Notes: generated from the letters alone by a model not told the origin. 43,372 nucleotides of DNA from an uncultured Clostridia bacterium (GCA_937912025.1 CALDOZ010000028.1:1-43372); one strand, 5' to 3'; shown: positions 15,835-24,466, counted from the stretch's first letter. A program made the numbers and translations.

Positions 15835-17136
15835 ATGGCCCCTGACGGCAGTACCACGCCGCTACTTATAGCGGTAATCATCTTAGTTGTTTTGTCTGCG
15901 TTTTATTCCGCAACTGAAACAGCGTACACTTCATTAAACGCAATTAAACTTAAAAGTTTAGTTGTAAAAGACAAAAGATATCAAAAAGTTTTGAATCTTT
16001 ACGAGCGTTACGACAAACTTATTACCACAATTTTAATAGGTAATAACATCGTAAACCTTACGGCAAGTTCGCTTACGTTACTATTTTTCCAACAAATACT
16101 TGCTGGAAACGTGAACGTTGACGCGTCGTTCGTTTCAACGTTATCTATAACGATAGCTGTTTTATTATTCGGCGAAATTACGCCTAAATTCGTAAGTAAA
16201 GCGTATCCTGAAAAAATAGCCCTTGCAAACTATTGGTTTATAACGATATCGTATTATTTATTCTATCCGCTTAACCTATTGCTTATAGGCTATAAAAAAG
16301 TAGTAAATTTCTTTGCTCATCTTGACCGTGAAGAAACTATTACTGACGACGAACTTTTAACAATCGTTAATGAAGCGGAAGAAGACGGAACTTTAAAAGA
16401 AGAAGAATCTTCGCTTATTAAAAGCGCTATCGAGTTTGACGACTTAGAAGTTAAAGATATTCTCGTTCCAAGAATAAACGTTGTTGCCGTTCCTGATACT
16501 ATAACGGTAGCGGAACTTAAATCGGTGTTTGAAAACGAAAGATATTCGCGTATCCCCGTATACAGCGGTAATATTGATAGCGTTATCGGGTTTATTCACG
16601 AAAAAGATTTTTATCGCTCTTACGAAAAGAAAAACTTTTCCGTTAAAGGCATTATGCAAGAAGTAGTTAACGTTGTAGAGCATACTAAAATCTCTGTGTT
16701 ACTTAAAAAACTTCAAGCAAACAAAATTCATATGGCTGTCGTTGTAGACGAGTACGGCGGAACGCTCGGTATCGTTACGATGGAAGATATTATTGAAGAA
16801 CTCGTTGGCGAAATTTACGACGAGTACGACGAAGAAGCAACTGAAATTCGTAAACTTGAAGACGGGTCGTATAGGGTAAACGCGTCGGCAAATATTGACG
16901 ATTTCTTTGAGTTTTTTGAACTTGTTGTTGACGGTGACGAGTTTGACGCTAACACTGTTGGCGGTTGGGTTTGTGAAAAACTTGGTGAACTTCCGCAAGT
17001 TGGCAAACAGTTCGTGTTTGAAAACTTAAAAATTACAGTTACAAAATCTACCCGTAAAAAGTTAATTGAAATAAAGGTTGAAGTTTTAACGGCTGAACAA
17101 CTTTCTGAAATTAATAGTGGCGACGAAGAAGAGTAA
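15835..17136 (+). CDS. HlyC/CorC-family (CNNM-CBS) membrane protein
   Basis: A 433-residue protein with the canonical order: CNNM/DUF21 transmembrane domain (about 5-180, with SATETAYTSLNAIKLKSL early on), a tandem CBS pair (about 200-325, including ILVPRINVVAVPD and VVDEYGGTLGIVTMEDIIEELVGEIYDE), and a C-terminal CorC_HlyC domain (about 345-425). Family members transport or regulate Mg2+/Co2+; nucleotide sensing by the CBS pair is usual. AAGGAG lies 13 nt before the ATG, slightly long. A perfect palindromic terminator follows at 17216. Confidence 0.92.
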   Translation: MAPDGSTTPLLIAVIILVVLSAFYSATETAYTSLNAIKLKSLVVKDKRYQKVLNLYERYDKLITTILIGNNIVNLTASSLTLLFFQQILAGNVNVDASFVSTLSITIAVLLFGEITPKFVSKAYPEKIALANYWFITISYYLFYPLNLLLIGYKKVVNFFAHLDREETITDDELLTIVNEAEEDGTLKEEESSLIKSAIEFDDLEVKDILVPRINVVAVPDTITVAELKSVFENERYSRIPVYSGNIDSVIGFIHEKDFYRSYEKKNFSVKGIMQEVVNVVEHTKISVLLKKLQANKIHMAVVVDEYGGTLGIVTMEDIIEELVGEIYDEYDEEATEIRKLEDGSYRVNASANIDDFFEFFELVVDGDEFDANTVGGWVCEKLGELPQVGKQFVFENLKITVTKSTRKKLIEIKVEVLTAEQLSEINSGDEEE

Positions 17137-17215
17137 AAATTTTTATCGTTGAAATTATAACGCGTTATTATGCGTTTTTGTCGTGACTATAACGCTAATA
17201 AAACTATATAAAACT

Positions 17216-17244
17216 GAACTTAGGCGCGCCTAAGTTCTTTTTTT
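17216..17244 (+). terminator. Palindromic intrinsic terminator
   Basis: GAACTTAGGCG/CGCCTAAGTTC is a perfect 22-bp palindrome (17216-17237) followed by TTTTTTT. It ends the HlyC/CorC transcript. Confidence 0.88.
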
Positions 17245-17261
17245 ATAACTTTTACAATTCC

Positions 17262-17290
17262 TTAACAATTTACAAACAATTTGTTATAAT
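17262..17290 (+). promoter_or_regulatory. Sigma-A promoter of the two-component operon
   Basis: TTAACA (17262-17267) and TATAAT (17285-17290) with a 17-bp spacer; the regulator start is 39 bp further on behind AAAAGGAG. Confidence 0.75.
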
Positions 17291-17328
17291 GTTGTGGGTA
17301 TAATTAAAATAATAAAAGGAGTAATATT

Positions 17329-18000
17329 ATGATTAAAATTTTCGTAGTTGAAGATGACGTTGATTTAAACCGTTTTGTTTCGTCTAGCCTTAGAAGCGTT
17401 GGATACGACGTTATTTCGTGCTTTAATGGTTTACAAGCGCTTGAAAAAATGGATGAAGAAAAGTGCGATTTACTTTTAACGGATATTATGATGCCTAAAA
17501 TGAATGGGTTTGAACTTGCTGAAAGCGTTCGCTCTACCGATAAAACTACTCCTATAATTTTTATGACCGCTAAAGATGATAAACCGTCTAAAATGCTTGG
17601 TTATAATATTGGAATTGACGAGTACGTTACTAAGCCTTTTGATATTGATATTTTGCTTATGACTATTAAAGCAATTTTAAGGCGCGCTAAAATTGAAACG
17701 GAAAAGGAAATTAAAGTTGGTAATTTTAGCATGAACGTTGAAGAACGCGTTGCTACTATAAACGGCGAAGAAATTGCGCTTACCGTTAGAGAGTTTGATA
17801 TATTATTTAAAATGTTATCATATCCTAAAAAGACGTTTACTCGCTCGGCGCTTATGGCTGAGTTTTGGGATTACGACTCGTCAACAACGAGTAGAACTGT
17901 TGACGTATATATGGCCAAACTTCGCGAAAAAACTTCAAGTTGCGACGGTTTTGAAATCGCTACCGTTCACGGTCTTGGTTACAAGGTGGTATTAAAATGA
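17329..18000 (+). CDS. OmpR/PhoB-family response regulator
   Basis: A 223-residue DNA-binding response regulator. Receiver domain (1-120): acidic pair at 9-10 (VEDDVDL), phospho-acceptor Asp52 in LLLTDIMMPKMNG, FMTAKDD at 78-84 and Lys102 in TKPFD. The winged-helix effector domain (about 127-222) contains LTVREFDILFKML and SRTVDVYMAKLREK. The start follows AAAAGGAG. Its last codons overlap the kinase start (ATGA), so the pair is translationally coupled. Confidence 0.95.
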   Translation: MIKIFVVEDDVDLNRFVSSSLRSVGYDVISCFNGLQALEKMDEEKCDLLLTDIMMPKMNGFELAESVRSTDKTTPIIFMTAKDDKPSKMLGYNIGIDEYVTKPFDIDILLMTIKAILRRAKIETEKEIKVGNFSMNVEERVATINGEEIALTVREFDILFKMLSYPKKTFTRSALMAEFWDYDSSTTSRTVDVYMAKLREKTSSCDGFEIATVHGLGYKVVLK

Positions 18001-19055
18001 AAAAACGCAAAATAAGAAACGTTGGTTTTTCTATGGTGGGCGCTATTAGTTTTTTTATTTTAATTGCGATTGTAATGCAAATTGCAATACTTGTATACGA
18101 TTATATTCGTCAGCGTACTGACGACGTGGTGTTTATTGCAATACTTATTTTAATAGAAATTATCATTCTATCTACGTTTTGCACCATTTTTGATTGGGTG
18201 CGTAGAAAAATAACGGTAGAAAGACCTACTCAAAAAATTTTGGACGCAACTGAAAAGATTGCCGAAGGTGATTTTTCTACCCGTCTTGAAATTACTCACG
18301 AATACGACAAGTATAATCAATACGATTTGATTATGGAAAACTTAAACGTAATGGCAAGCGAACTTCAAAAAAACGAAGTTTTAAAAACTGATTTTATATC
18401 TAACGTTTCGCACGAGATAAAAACACCGCTTTCCGTTATTCAAAATTACGCAATTTTACTTCAAGACCAAACTTTAGATAGCGAAACGAGAAATAATTAT
18501 ACAAAAACGCTTATAAACGCTACTAAACGAATAACCGACCTTATAACTAACATATTAAAACTTAATAAACTTGAAAATCAAGAAATTAAAGAAAAGCGTG
18601 AAACGTTTGATTTAACGGCGTCGCTTTCAGATTGTGTGGTAGAGTTTGAAAGTATAATAGAAAAGAAAAATTTATCGCTTAATTGCGAGTTTGACGAAGT
18701 TACTATATACTCTTGTAAAAGTTTACTTGAAATTGTTTGGAATAATTTAATTTCAAATGCAATTAAGTTTACTGAAAGTGGTGGGAATATTGATATTTCC
18801 TTGAAAAAGTTAGGTAAAAACGTCGAAGTTAAGGTTTGTGACACGGGCTTAGGAATGTCTAACGAAGTAGGAATGAAAATCTTTGAAAAGTTTTATCAAG
18901 CGGATACGTCGCGCGCTACTCAAGGTAACGGACTCGGGCTTGCGCTCGTTAAAAAAGTTATTGATATTTTAGGCGGAGAAATTTCCGTTCAAAGCGAACT
19001 TAATAAAGGTAGTACGTTTATAATTTTATTAAAGGACGTAGTGTATGAAAATTGA
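17997..19055 (+). CDS. Membrane sensor histidine kinase
   Basis: A 352-residue kinase with two membrane helices (about 13-34 and 45-67) separated by only some ten residues, so almost no external sensor; it probably senses the membrane or its partner proteins. A HAMP-like linker (68-125) follows. HisKA has SNVSHEIKTPL with the phospho-accepting His139; the ATPase domain has NNLISNAIKFTESGG (N box), VCDTGLGMS (G1), FEKFYQAD (F) and GNGLGLALVKK (G2). The partner regulator is immediately upstream; two membrane proteins follow with overlapping frames. Confidence 0.94.
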   Translation: MKKRKIRNVGFSMVGAISFFILIAIVMQIAILVYDYIRQRTDDVVFIAILILIEIIILSTFCTIFDWVRRKITVERPTQKILDATEKIAEGDFSTRLEITHEYDKYNQYDLIMENLNVMASELQKNEVLKTDFISNVSHEIKTPLSVIQNYAILLQDQTLDSETRNNYTKTLINATKRITDLITNILKLNKLENQEIKEKRETFDLTASLSDCVVEFESIIEKKNLSLNCEFDEVTIYSCKSLLEIVWNNLISNAIKFTESGGNIDISLKKLGKNVEVKVCDTGLGMSNEVGMKIFEKFYQADTSRATQGNGLGLALVKKVIDILGGEISVQSELNKGSTFIILLKDVVYEN

Positions 19056-19986
19056 TTTTAAGGGCTTTTGGAAAAACTTTTTAAAACCACCAACGTGGGC
19101 TAAAATCGTTACGTTTATAGTAGCGGTTATAAGCATTGTCGGCGCGCTTTTGATGTTATTTGTTGATTATGAAGGTAACGCGTTAGCAATAGTAGCGTAC
19201 ACGTTGTTTGGTTTAGCGGGAGTATCGCTATCGTATAGCGTATACTTGATTATTCCGCTTTTTCCTAAAATGAAAAAAGGGATAATCGCTTGGCTTGAAA
19301 GTAATGAATTTACCCGCTTAGTACTTCGAAATTTTGGGTTTAGAACGTTAATTTTTGCAATAGGTTCGTTTTTAGTAAGTTTACTATTTAGCGGTATTAA
19401 TGCATATATGGGTATAGTAAACCGCTCTATATGGTACGGGGCGTTAGCAACGTTTTATATTGCGCTTGCCGTTCTTCGTGGGGGAATACTTGTTTCTCAT
19501 AGAAAAAGAAGTACGAGAAAACAAACCGAAAACGGCGAGCATGCTAAATTAAAAATGTATAGAAATAGCGGAATTATCGTGCTTTTATTAAACGTGGCGT
19601 TGTCGTCTGCGATAGCGCAAATGATTTTTTCTAACGCTCATTTTTCGTATATGGGCTGGACGGTGTTTGCCTACGCTGCGTACGCTTTTTATAAAATTAC
19701 GACGTCAATAATAAGTTTTGTAAAGGCGCACAAGCAAACGGATTTAGAAGTAAGGGCAATTAGGAACGTAAACCTTGTTGACGCACTCGTATCAATTTTA
19801 GCGTTACAAACGGCGCTACTTACAATGTTTAGCGAAGGAAACGTTGATATATCGCTATTTAATACGCTAACGGGTATCGTAGTTAGTTTTTCGTCAATAG
19901 CAATTGGCGTTTATATGATAGTTTGGGCAAATAAAAAAATAAAAAATACACAAAAGGAAAATTTAGAAAATGAGCAATCAGTTTAA
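19045..19986 (+). CDS. Hypothetical polytopic membrane protein of the two-component operon
   Basis: Not recognised. A 313-residue protein with about seven or eight hydrophobic helices (for instance near 20-42, 47-70, 95-120, 125-145, 170-190, 200-225, 245-262 and 270-295) and basic cytosolic loops. Its start lies within the end of the kinase gene (11-nt overlap) behind AAAGGACG, and its end overlaps the next gene, so all four genes of the operon are tightly coupled. The coupling to a kinase with almost no external domain suggests a sensing or output partner; that is inference. Confidence 0.8.
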   Translation: MKIDFKGFWKNFLKPPTWAKIVTFIVAVISIVGALLMLFVDYEGNALAIVAYTLFGLAGVSLSYSVYLIIPLFPKMKKGIIAWLESNEFTRLVLRNFGFRTLIFAIGSFLVSLLFSGINAYMGIVNRSIWYGALATFYIALAVLRGGILVSHRKRSTRKQTENGEHAKLKMYRNSGIIVLLLNVALSSAIAQMIFSNAHFSYMGWTVFAYAAYAFYKITTSIISFVKAHKQTDLEVRAIRNVNLVDALVSILALQTALLTMFSEGNVDISLFNTLTGIVVSFSSIAIGVYMIVWANKKIKNTQKENLENEQSV

Positions 19987-20362
19987 TTATACTTATACCG
20001 CTCCAACCGAAGAAGAAAGAAAGGAAATTGACAGTATTAGAAAACAATATCTTCCTAAAGAGCAGTCTGAAACAAAATTAGAGCGCTTACGTCGTTTAAA
20101 TTCGTTAGTGAAAAATTCGGCAATAATTTGGGCGCTTACTATAGGCGTTTTAGGTTGTTTAGTTTTTGGTTTGGGGCTTACTATGGTGTTAGAATGGAAA
20201 GTTATATTTTGGGGCGTTTTAGTTGCCGTAATAGGTTGCGCGCCTATGGCTATTTCATATCCTATATACAAATTGGTATTAAAGAAGAATAAAGCGCGTT
20301 ACGGCGAAGAAATTTTACGCCTATCTGAAGAACTTTTAAACGAAGCGCAAAGAACTAATTAA
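19970..20362 (+). CDS. Hypothetical small membrane protein
   Basis: Not recognised. A 130-residue protein with a charged N-terminus (1-45, ending KLERLRRLNSLVK), two membrane helices (about 50-72 and 76-100) and a basic C-terminal helix. It starts inside the preceding membrane-protein gene (17-nt overlap) behind AGGAAA. Last gene of the two-component operon; a hairpin follows at 20391. Confidence 0.75.
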   Translation: MSNQFNYTYTAPTEEERKEIDSIRKQYLPKEQSETKLERLRRLNSLVKNSAIIWALTIGVLGCLVFGLGLTMVLEWKVIFWGVLVAVIGCAPMAISYPIYKLVLKKNKARYGEEILRLSEELLNEAQRTN

Positions 20363-20390
20363 AAATAAAAGTACAAACTAATACGTTATA

Positions 20391-20422
20391 AAAGCGGTTG
20401 CGATATTAAACGCAACCGCTTT
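20391..20422 (+). terminator. Hairpin ending the two-component operon
   Basis: AAAGCGGTTGCG (20391-20402) pairs perfectly with CGCAACCGCTTT (20411-20422) around an 8-nt loop; the T tail is broken by A residues. Confidence 0.7.
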
Positions 20423-20452
20423 AACATTTTAAAAGCAAAAAATTTACCATAT

Positions 20453-20487
20453 AAAACTCGGATTGATTGCAGTCAATCCGAGTTTTT
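20453..20487. terminator. Terminator, left copy of a duplicated 35-bp hairpin
   Basis: AACTCGGATTGA and TCAATCCGAGTT pair perfectly around TTGCAG, with A-run and T-run on the two sides, so it can stop transcripts in both directions. An identical copy in the same orientation lies at 24382-24417. The two bracket the sugar cassette. This copy terminates the PfkB operon on the minus strand. Confidence 0.85.
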
Positions 20488-20523
20488 AAACGTGTGAAAA
20501 TTGTGTAATTAAGAGCAATGTTT

Positions 20524-21450
20524 TTATAATTCAATAACGTCAATTTGCTTATAAAAACTTTCTACTAAATCATTCGTAACAAGTCCAGTTTGTTGAAATT
20601 GAGTATTTGCTATGCCAGATGCCATTCCAAGTCGTATAGCGTCAATTATAGGTAAGCGACGGCATATTCCAACTGCAATTCCAGCAACGGTGCTATCGCC
20701 AGAGCCAACACAGTTTACTACCGGAACAGATGGTATTTTAAAATGATAGTATTTGTTATCTATCATAGCGGCCGCGCCATGTTTGCCAAGAGAGATAAAA
20801 GGAATTGTTACGCCTTTTTCTTTAAGAAAATAAAGAAAACTTTTAACTTCGTTAGTAGAGTTTGGATATTGTCCAGTTAATTGCATTGCTTCGTCACAGT
20901 TTGGTTTTATCATAAACGGTCGTTTATCTATAATTTTTGATAACGTTGCTCCGCTTGTGTCTATAATGACTGGTACGTTTTTCTCACCACATAGTTCAAT
21001 GAGTTTGCAATAGAAAGAGGCGTCTAAGCCGTTTGGAAGACTTCCCGATATGCATACGATATTGCTTACGTCAATAGTAGCGTTTAATTGCGTAAAAAAT
21101 TCTTCTTTTTCTGTGGCGGTAATTGTTGGGCCTTCTTCCAATATTTCGCCGGAACAGCCCAAGCGGTCTGAAATATTAATGCAAGTACGAGTTTCGCCAC
21201 AAATAGACGTAAAATTTGCACAAATGCCTAATTTTGCTATTTCTTTTTGTATGAAATTACCGCTACTACCCCCAAGAAAGCCCATTGCGGTCACTTCTTC
21301 GCCAAGTATAGATGCAACTCGTGAAACGTTAAGACCTTTTCCCCCGGCAGTAGCAGTAACTTTAAGAGGGCGATAAACGTTTCCCATAACGAATTCGTCT
21401 ACAAAATATACTTTATCAATTGCAGGGTTTGCAGTTATTGTTAAAATCAT
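20524..21450 (-). CDS. PfkB-family hexose-phosphate kinase (1-phosphofructokinase/tagatose-6-phosphate kinase type)
   Basis: A 308-residue ribokinase-fold enzyme expected to make a ketohexose bisphosphate. Motifs: TITANPAIDKVYFVD at the N-terminus, GGKGLNVSR (36-44), SGSLPNG (135-141), IDTSG (163-167), and the anion hole VGSGDSTVAG with catalytic Asp252. The N-terminus is that of the FruK/LacC subgroup. Coupled with the class II aldolase downstream of the promoter in the same operon, it should turn fructose-1-phosphate or tagatose-6-phosphate into the bisphosphate cleaved by the aldolase; which one is not decidable here. Confidence 0.88.
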   Translation of the reverse strand: MILTITANPAIDKVYFVDEFVMGNVYRPLKVTATAGGKGLNVSRVASILGEEVTAMGFLGGSSGNFIQKEIAKLGICANFTSICGETRTCINISDRLGCSGEILEEGPTITATEKEEFFTQLNATIDVSNIVCISGSLPNGLDASFYCKLIELCGEKNVPVIIDTSGATLSKIIDKRPFMIKPNCDEAMQLTGQYPNSTNEVKSFLYFLKEKGVTIPFISLGKHGAAAMIDNKYYHFKIPSVPVVNCVGSGDSTVAGIAVGICRRLPIIDAIRLGMASGIANTQFQQTGLVTNDLVESFYKQIDVIEL

Positions 21451-21468
21451 ATACTTTCTCCTAATTCG

Positions 21469-22329
21469 TTACAAATCAAAAGCCTTATTAACACTACCTA
21501 AAATATTCATTTTATGCATGACGTATTCCATAACTTCCTTGCGCCCTGCAGCGTTATACTTTTTAGGGTCGTACACGTTTGGATTATCTGCAAGGAATTT
21601 TTTAACGCCGTCTGTGAAAGCAATGCGAAGGTCCGTTGCATAATTTACTTTACAAATGCCTCGCGCTATGCAGTCTTGTACGTCTTCTTCTAGCACGCCA
21701 CTTGTTCCGTGAAGTACTAACGGAATAGACACTTCTTTTTTGATTGCGCTTAACCTTTCTTTATCAAGTACGGGTATTCCTTTATAAACTCCGTGAGCAG
21801 TACCTATTGCAACAGCAAGGAAATCTACGCCTGTTTGTGAAACGAAATAAGCCGCTTGAGTAGGATCTGTATATGGATTATCGTTACCGTTTTCCAAGTC
21901 GTCTTCTTTGCCTCCAACCTTACCGAGTTCCGCTTCAACAGGAATTCCAGAAGAATGGCAAATATCTGCAACCGCTTTACTAATGGCAATATTTTCTTCA
22001 AATGAGCCTTGAGAACCGTCTATCATGATAGACGAGTAACCAGCGCGGAATGCCTGCATAGCAATTTCTAAACTGTTTCCATGGTCTAAATGTAGCGCAA
22101 TAGGAACAACCGATTGTTCGGCAAGATGTTTAACCATTCCGTAAAACGTTTCAGGATTGGCGTATTTTAACGTAGACGGTGTTGTTTGAAGAATAACTGG
22201 CGATTGCATTTTTTCGGCGGCGGCGATAACCGCTTGCACCATTTCCATATTTTCAACGTTGAATGCGCCTATGGCGTAACCGCCTTTTTGCGCACATTGT
22301 ATCATTTTTTTTGTCGTAACAAAAGACAT
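21469..22329 (-). CDS. Class II fructose/tagatose-bisphosphate aldolase
   Basis: A 286-residue zinc-dependent aldolase that splits a ketohexose bisphosphate into dihydroxyacetone phosphate and glyceraldehyde-3-phosphate. Catalytic Asp82 and zinc ligand His83 lie in LHLDHGNS; Glu134 is in VEAELG, His179 in GTAHG and His207 in LVLHGTSG. Length and the GGKEDD segment (139-144) fit the GatY/KbaY-like and FbaA type II groups. It precedes the kinase by 18 bp and follows the dehydrogenase by 57 bp. Confidence 0.9.
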   Translation of the reverse strand: MSFVTTKKMIQCAQKGGYAIGAFNVENMEMVQAVIAAAEKMQSPVILQTTPSTLKYANPETFYGMVKHLAEQSVVPIALHLDHGNSLEIAMQAFRAGYSSIMIDGSQGSFEENIAISKAVADICHSSGIPVEAELGKVGGKEDDLENGNDNPYTDPTQAAYFVSQTGVDFLAVAIGTAHGVYKGIPVLDKERLSAIKKEVSIPLVLHGTSGVLEEDVQDCIARGICKVNYATDLRIAFTDGVKKFLADNPNVYDPKKYNAAGRKEVMEYVMHKMNILGSVNKAFDL

Positions 22330-22386
22330 AATTTACCTCCGATTATTTATTATTTGTTAAAATTTTTACTTAATTTTTTAATAATA

Positions 22387-23412
22387 TTAAAATAAGACAA
22401 CGCCTTTTTTAAATAGTGGATTTTTACTATTAAGGTCGGCAAATCCTTTTGCAATATCTTCAAACTTATATACGTGCGAAATCATTCTATCTATTGGCAT
22501 GGTATCGTTAACGTATCCTTGTACTGCTCTATATACGTCTTCTTCTAAATCGCGCGAATACATTGGGTGTACGGAATGAATTTCCGGAACGCGTAGCATC
22601 ATATTGTAACCCATTTCTGGCTCCCAAGTTTCTGCTTTTGCATATACAGAACCGATAATAATTTTACCTCTACCACGACTTCCGTAGCGCTCTGGAATTC
22701 TAATAATAGAAAGGGCAGTGCCAAAAGCCTTAAAACTTCCGCTAAGTTCAATTACAACGTCAACGCCCTTTCCGTTAGTTAAGTCGTAAATTACCTCCTC
22801 GGCATCTTGCTTAGATGAATTGATTACTTTGGTAGCGCCGTAAAGTTTGGCTTCTTGTAAACGGCTATCGTCTAAATCTATAGCAATTAAATTTTGTAAT
22901 GAATGGCCAGAGAGCGCGCTGATAGCAAGCAGACCCATTACACCGCATCCAATTACTGCAATAGTATCGCCATATTCAGGTTGAGCGGCACGGACAATGT
23001 TTGAGATACAACTTAACGGTTCGCCTAAACAAAAATCCTTGCGTTTATTAGTGTCTGGAATTTTTACAAGCCCTTGTGTGCCTGTGATAATATGTGTTGC
23101 AAAGGCGCGAGATATATGTCCTGTTACTATGTCGCCAACTGCAAATTTTTTAACTGCAGAGCCAACGTCTTCAACCATACAAACTGGTTCGTGACCGACA
23201 CCGCGTGGATATGAAATTTCAGGGATATAGGACGTGTAAGGATATTTATTTGGTCCAGTGCAACCTTTTCCAAGATAGCATGGAATTTCCGAATGGCACA
23301 AGCCACCGCTAATAACGCGGTACAATACTTGGTCTGGTTGTAGACGAGGCAGTTCCTCATCAATAATTTCTATTTTTTGTGGCGCGGTTAACACCGCTAA
23401 TTGACGTTTCAT
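22387..23412 (-). CDS. Zinc-dependent medium-chain dehydrogenase (polyol/sugar type)
   Basis: A 341-residue MDR oxidoreductase. Catalytic zinc ligands are likely Cys39 and the His74-Glu75 pair (GHEPV), with Glu131/Cys135 nearby; the Rossmann glycine motif GCGVMG lies at 155-160, with the NAD-selective Asp in LIAIDLDDSR. The usual four-Cys structural zinc lobe is missing: the 95-120 region has no cysteines. It is the first gene of the operon with an AGGAGG site. Its place before the kinase and aldolase suggests oxidation of a sugar alcohol to a ketose or of a related sugar phosphate. Confidence 0.82.
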   Translation of the reverse strand: MKRQLAVLTAPQKIEIIDEELPRLQPDQVLYRVISGGLCHSEIPCYLGKGCTGPNKYPYTSYIPEISYPRGVGHEPVCMVEDVGSAVKKFAVGDIVTGHISRAFATHIITGTQGLVKIPDTNKRKDFCLGEPLSCISNIVRAAQPEYGDTIAVIGCGVMGLLAISALSGHSLQNLIAIDLDDSRLQEAKLYGATKVINSSKQDAEEVIYDLTNGKGVDVVIELSGSFKAFGTALSIIRIPERYGSRGRGKIIIGSVYAKAETWEPEMGYNMMLRVPEIHSVHPMYSRDLEEDVYRAVQGYVNDTMPIDRMISHVYKFEDIAKGFADLNSKNPLFKKGVVLF

Positions 23413-23451
23413 AAAAACCTCCTAGAGTTTATTAAATCTTTTTTTAAATAC

Positions 23452-23479
23452 ATTATAAGTTGAATAATAAAAAAAACAA
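23452..23479 (-). promoter_or_regulatory. Candidate promoter of the dehydrogenase-aldolase-kinase operon
   Basis: Minus-strand TTGTTT (23479-23474) and TATAAT (23457-23452) with a 16-bp spacer, about 40 bp before the dehydrogenase start. Confidence 0.55.
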
Positions 23480-23494
23480 GATGGGGTGGAAAAG

Positions 23495-23523
23495 TTGACA
23501 AATTATCATTTTTGATGTAATAT
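23495..23523 (+). promoter_or_regulatory. Sigma-A promoter of the DeoR-family regulator
   Basis: TTGACA (23495-23500) and TAATAT (23518-23523) with a 17-bp spacer. The tandem operator lies immediately downstream, over the transcription start. Confidence 0.75.
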
Positions 23524-23543
23524 TTAATCACAATTAATCACAA
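23524..23543. promoter_or_regulatory. Tandem TTAATCACAA operator
   Basis: The 10-mer TTAATCACAA occurs twice head to tail with no spacer (23524-23533, 23534-23543), followed by a degenerate third. One-turn direct repeats are typical DeoR-family operators. Placement just after the -10 fits autorepression, and it is near enough to control the divergent operon. Confidence 0.6.
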
Positions 23544-23577
23544 ATAAATACAAAAGTGCAAACGGGAGTGAAAGAAT

Positions 23578-24309
23578 ATGTACAATTTAGAAAGACAAAG
23601 AGAAATATTAGGTATTTTATTGCAGAAAAAAAGATGTTCAGTTAAAGAACTTGCAAAACAATTGTACACGAGCGAAGCAACCATACGACGCGACCTTAAC
23701 GTGTTAGCAAGCGAGGGTAAAATTGAAAAAGTTTTTGGTGGCGCAATCATATGTGAGAATTATGCCGAAGAAGTTCCTTTTTCTATACGAAAAGACGAGC
23801 GCATTAATATAAAGCAAATAATATGCTCAAAAGCGTCTACGCTAATTAAAGAAGGAATGACGGTATTTCTTGATTCTTCTAGTACTTCAGAGCAATTAGT
23901 ACCATATTTAAAAAGATTTCGCAATTTACAAATTATTACGAATAGTCCACGAGTTCCGCTTTTGTTAGCAGAGTCCGATTTACAAGTATATAGCACGGGT
24001 GGACGAATGAGTTCCTCTTCTCAAGCATACGTTGGTGGAATTGCAGAAGACGTGATAGAACAAGTAAACGCTGATATTTTCTTTTTTTCTGCAAGAGGCG
24101 TGTCTAAAGAAGGAATAATTACAGATTCAGCGCAAAACGAATGCCGAATAAAACAAAAAATGCTTCACAATTCTAAAATTTCATGTTTTTTATGTGATAG
24201 CATAAAAGTTGGATTAACATATATGTGTTCGATTGCGAAATGTAAGAATATTGACTATGTAATTTCAAACGTGGAGTTAGGCGACGCTCTTAAGGGTAAA
24301 AATCAATAA
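23578..24309 (+). CDS. DeoR/GlpR-family sugar-phosphate-responsive repressor
   Basis: A 243-residue regulator. The N-terminal winged HTH (about 5-58) includes SVKELAKQLYTSEATIRRDLNVLASEGKIEKVFGG, the DeoR signature. The C-terminal DeoRC sensor (about 75-235) has FLDSSSTSEQLVPYL, resembling the phosphosugar-binding loop. Divergent from the sugar operon across a 165-bp gap with a tandem operator, so it probably represses both itself and the operon until a sugar phosphate from the pathway binds. The start follows GGGAG. Confidence 0.92.
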   Translation: MYNLERQREILGILLQKKRCSVKELAKQLYTSEATIRRDLNVLASEGKIEKVFGGAIICENYAEEVPFSIRKDERINIKQIICSKASTLIKEGMTVFLDSSSTSEQLVPYLKRFRNLQIITNSPRVPLLLAESDLQVYSTGGRMSSSSQAYVGGIAEDVIEQVNADIFFFSARGVSKEGIITDSAQNECRIKQKMLHNSKISCFLCDSIKVGLTYMCSIAKCKNIDYVISNVELGDALKGKNQ

Positions 24310-24381
24310 ATTTTTAGTAACCTTTTTATGTGTAGATTTTTATTAAAAAATAACGAAAAACTTTAAATTTATACGCAAAAC

Positions 24382-24417
24382 AAAACTCGGATTGATTGCA
24401 GTCAATCCGAGTTTTTT
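24382..24417. terminator. Terminator, right copy of the duplicated hairpin
   Basis: Identical over 35 bp to the copy at 20453-20487, here with a six-T tail. It ends the DeoR-family gene on the plus strand and can also stop the convergent phosphatase transcript. Confidence 0.88.
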
Positions 24418-24466
24418 ATAATTGTTTAGTTTTAACGCTTTATTAAAATGAGAAAATTTTGCAGTA

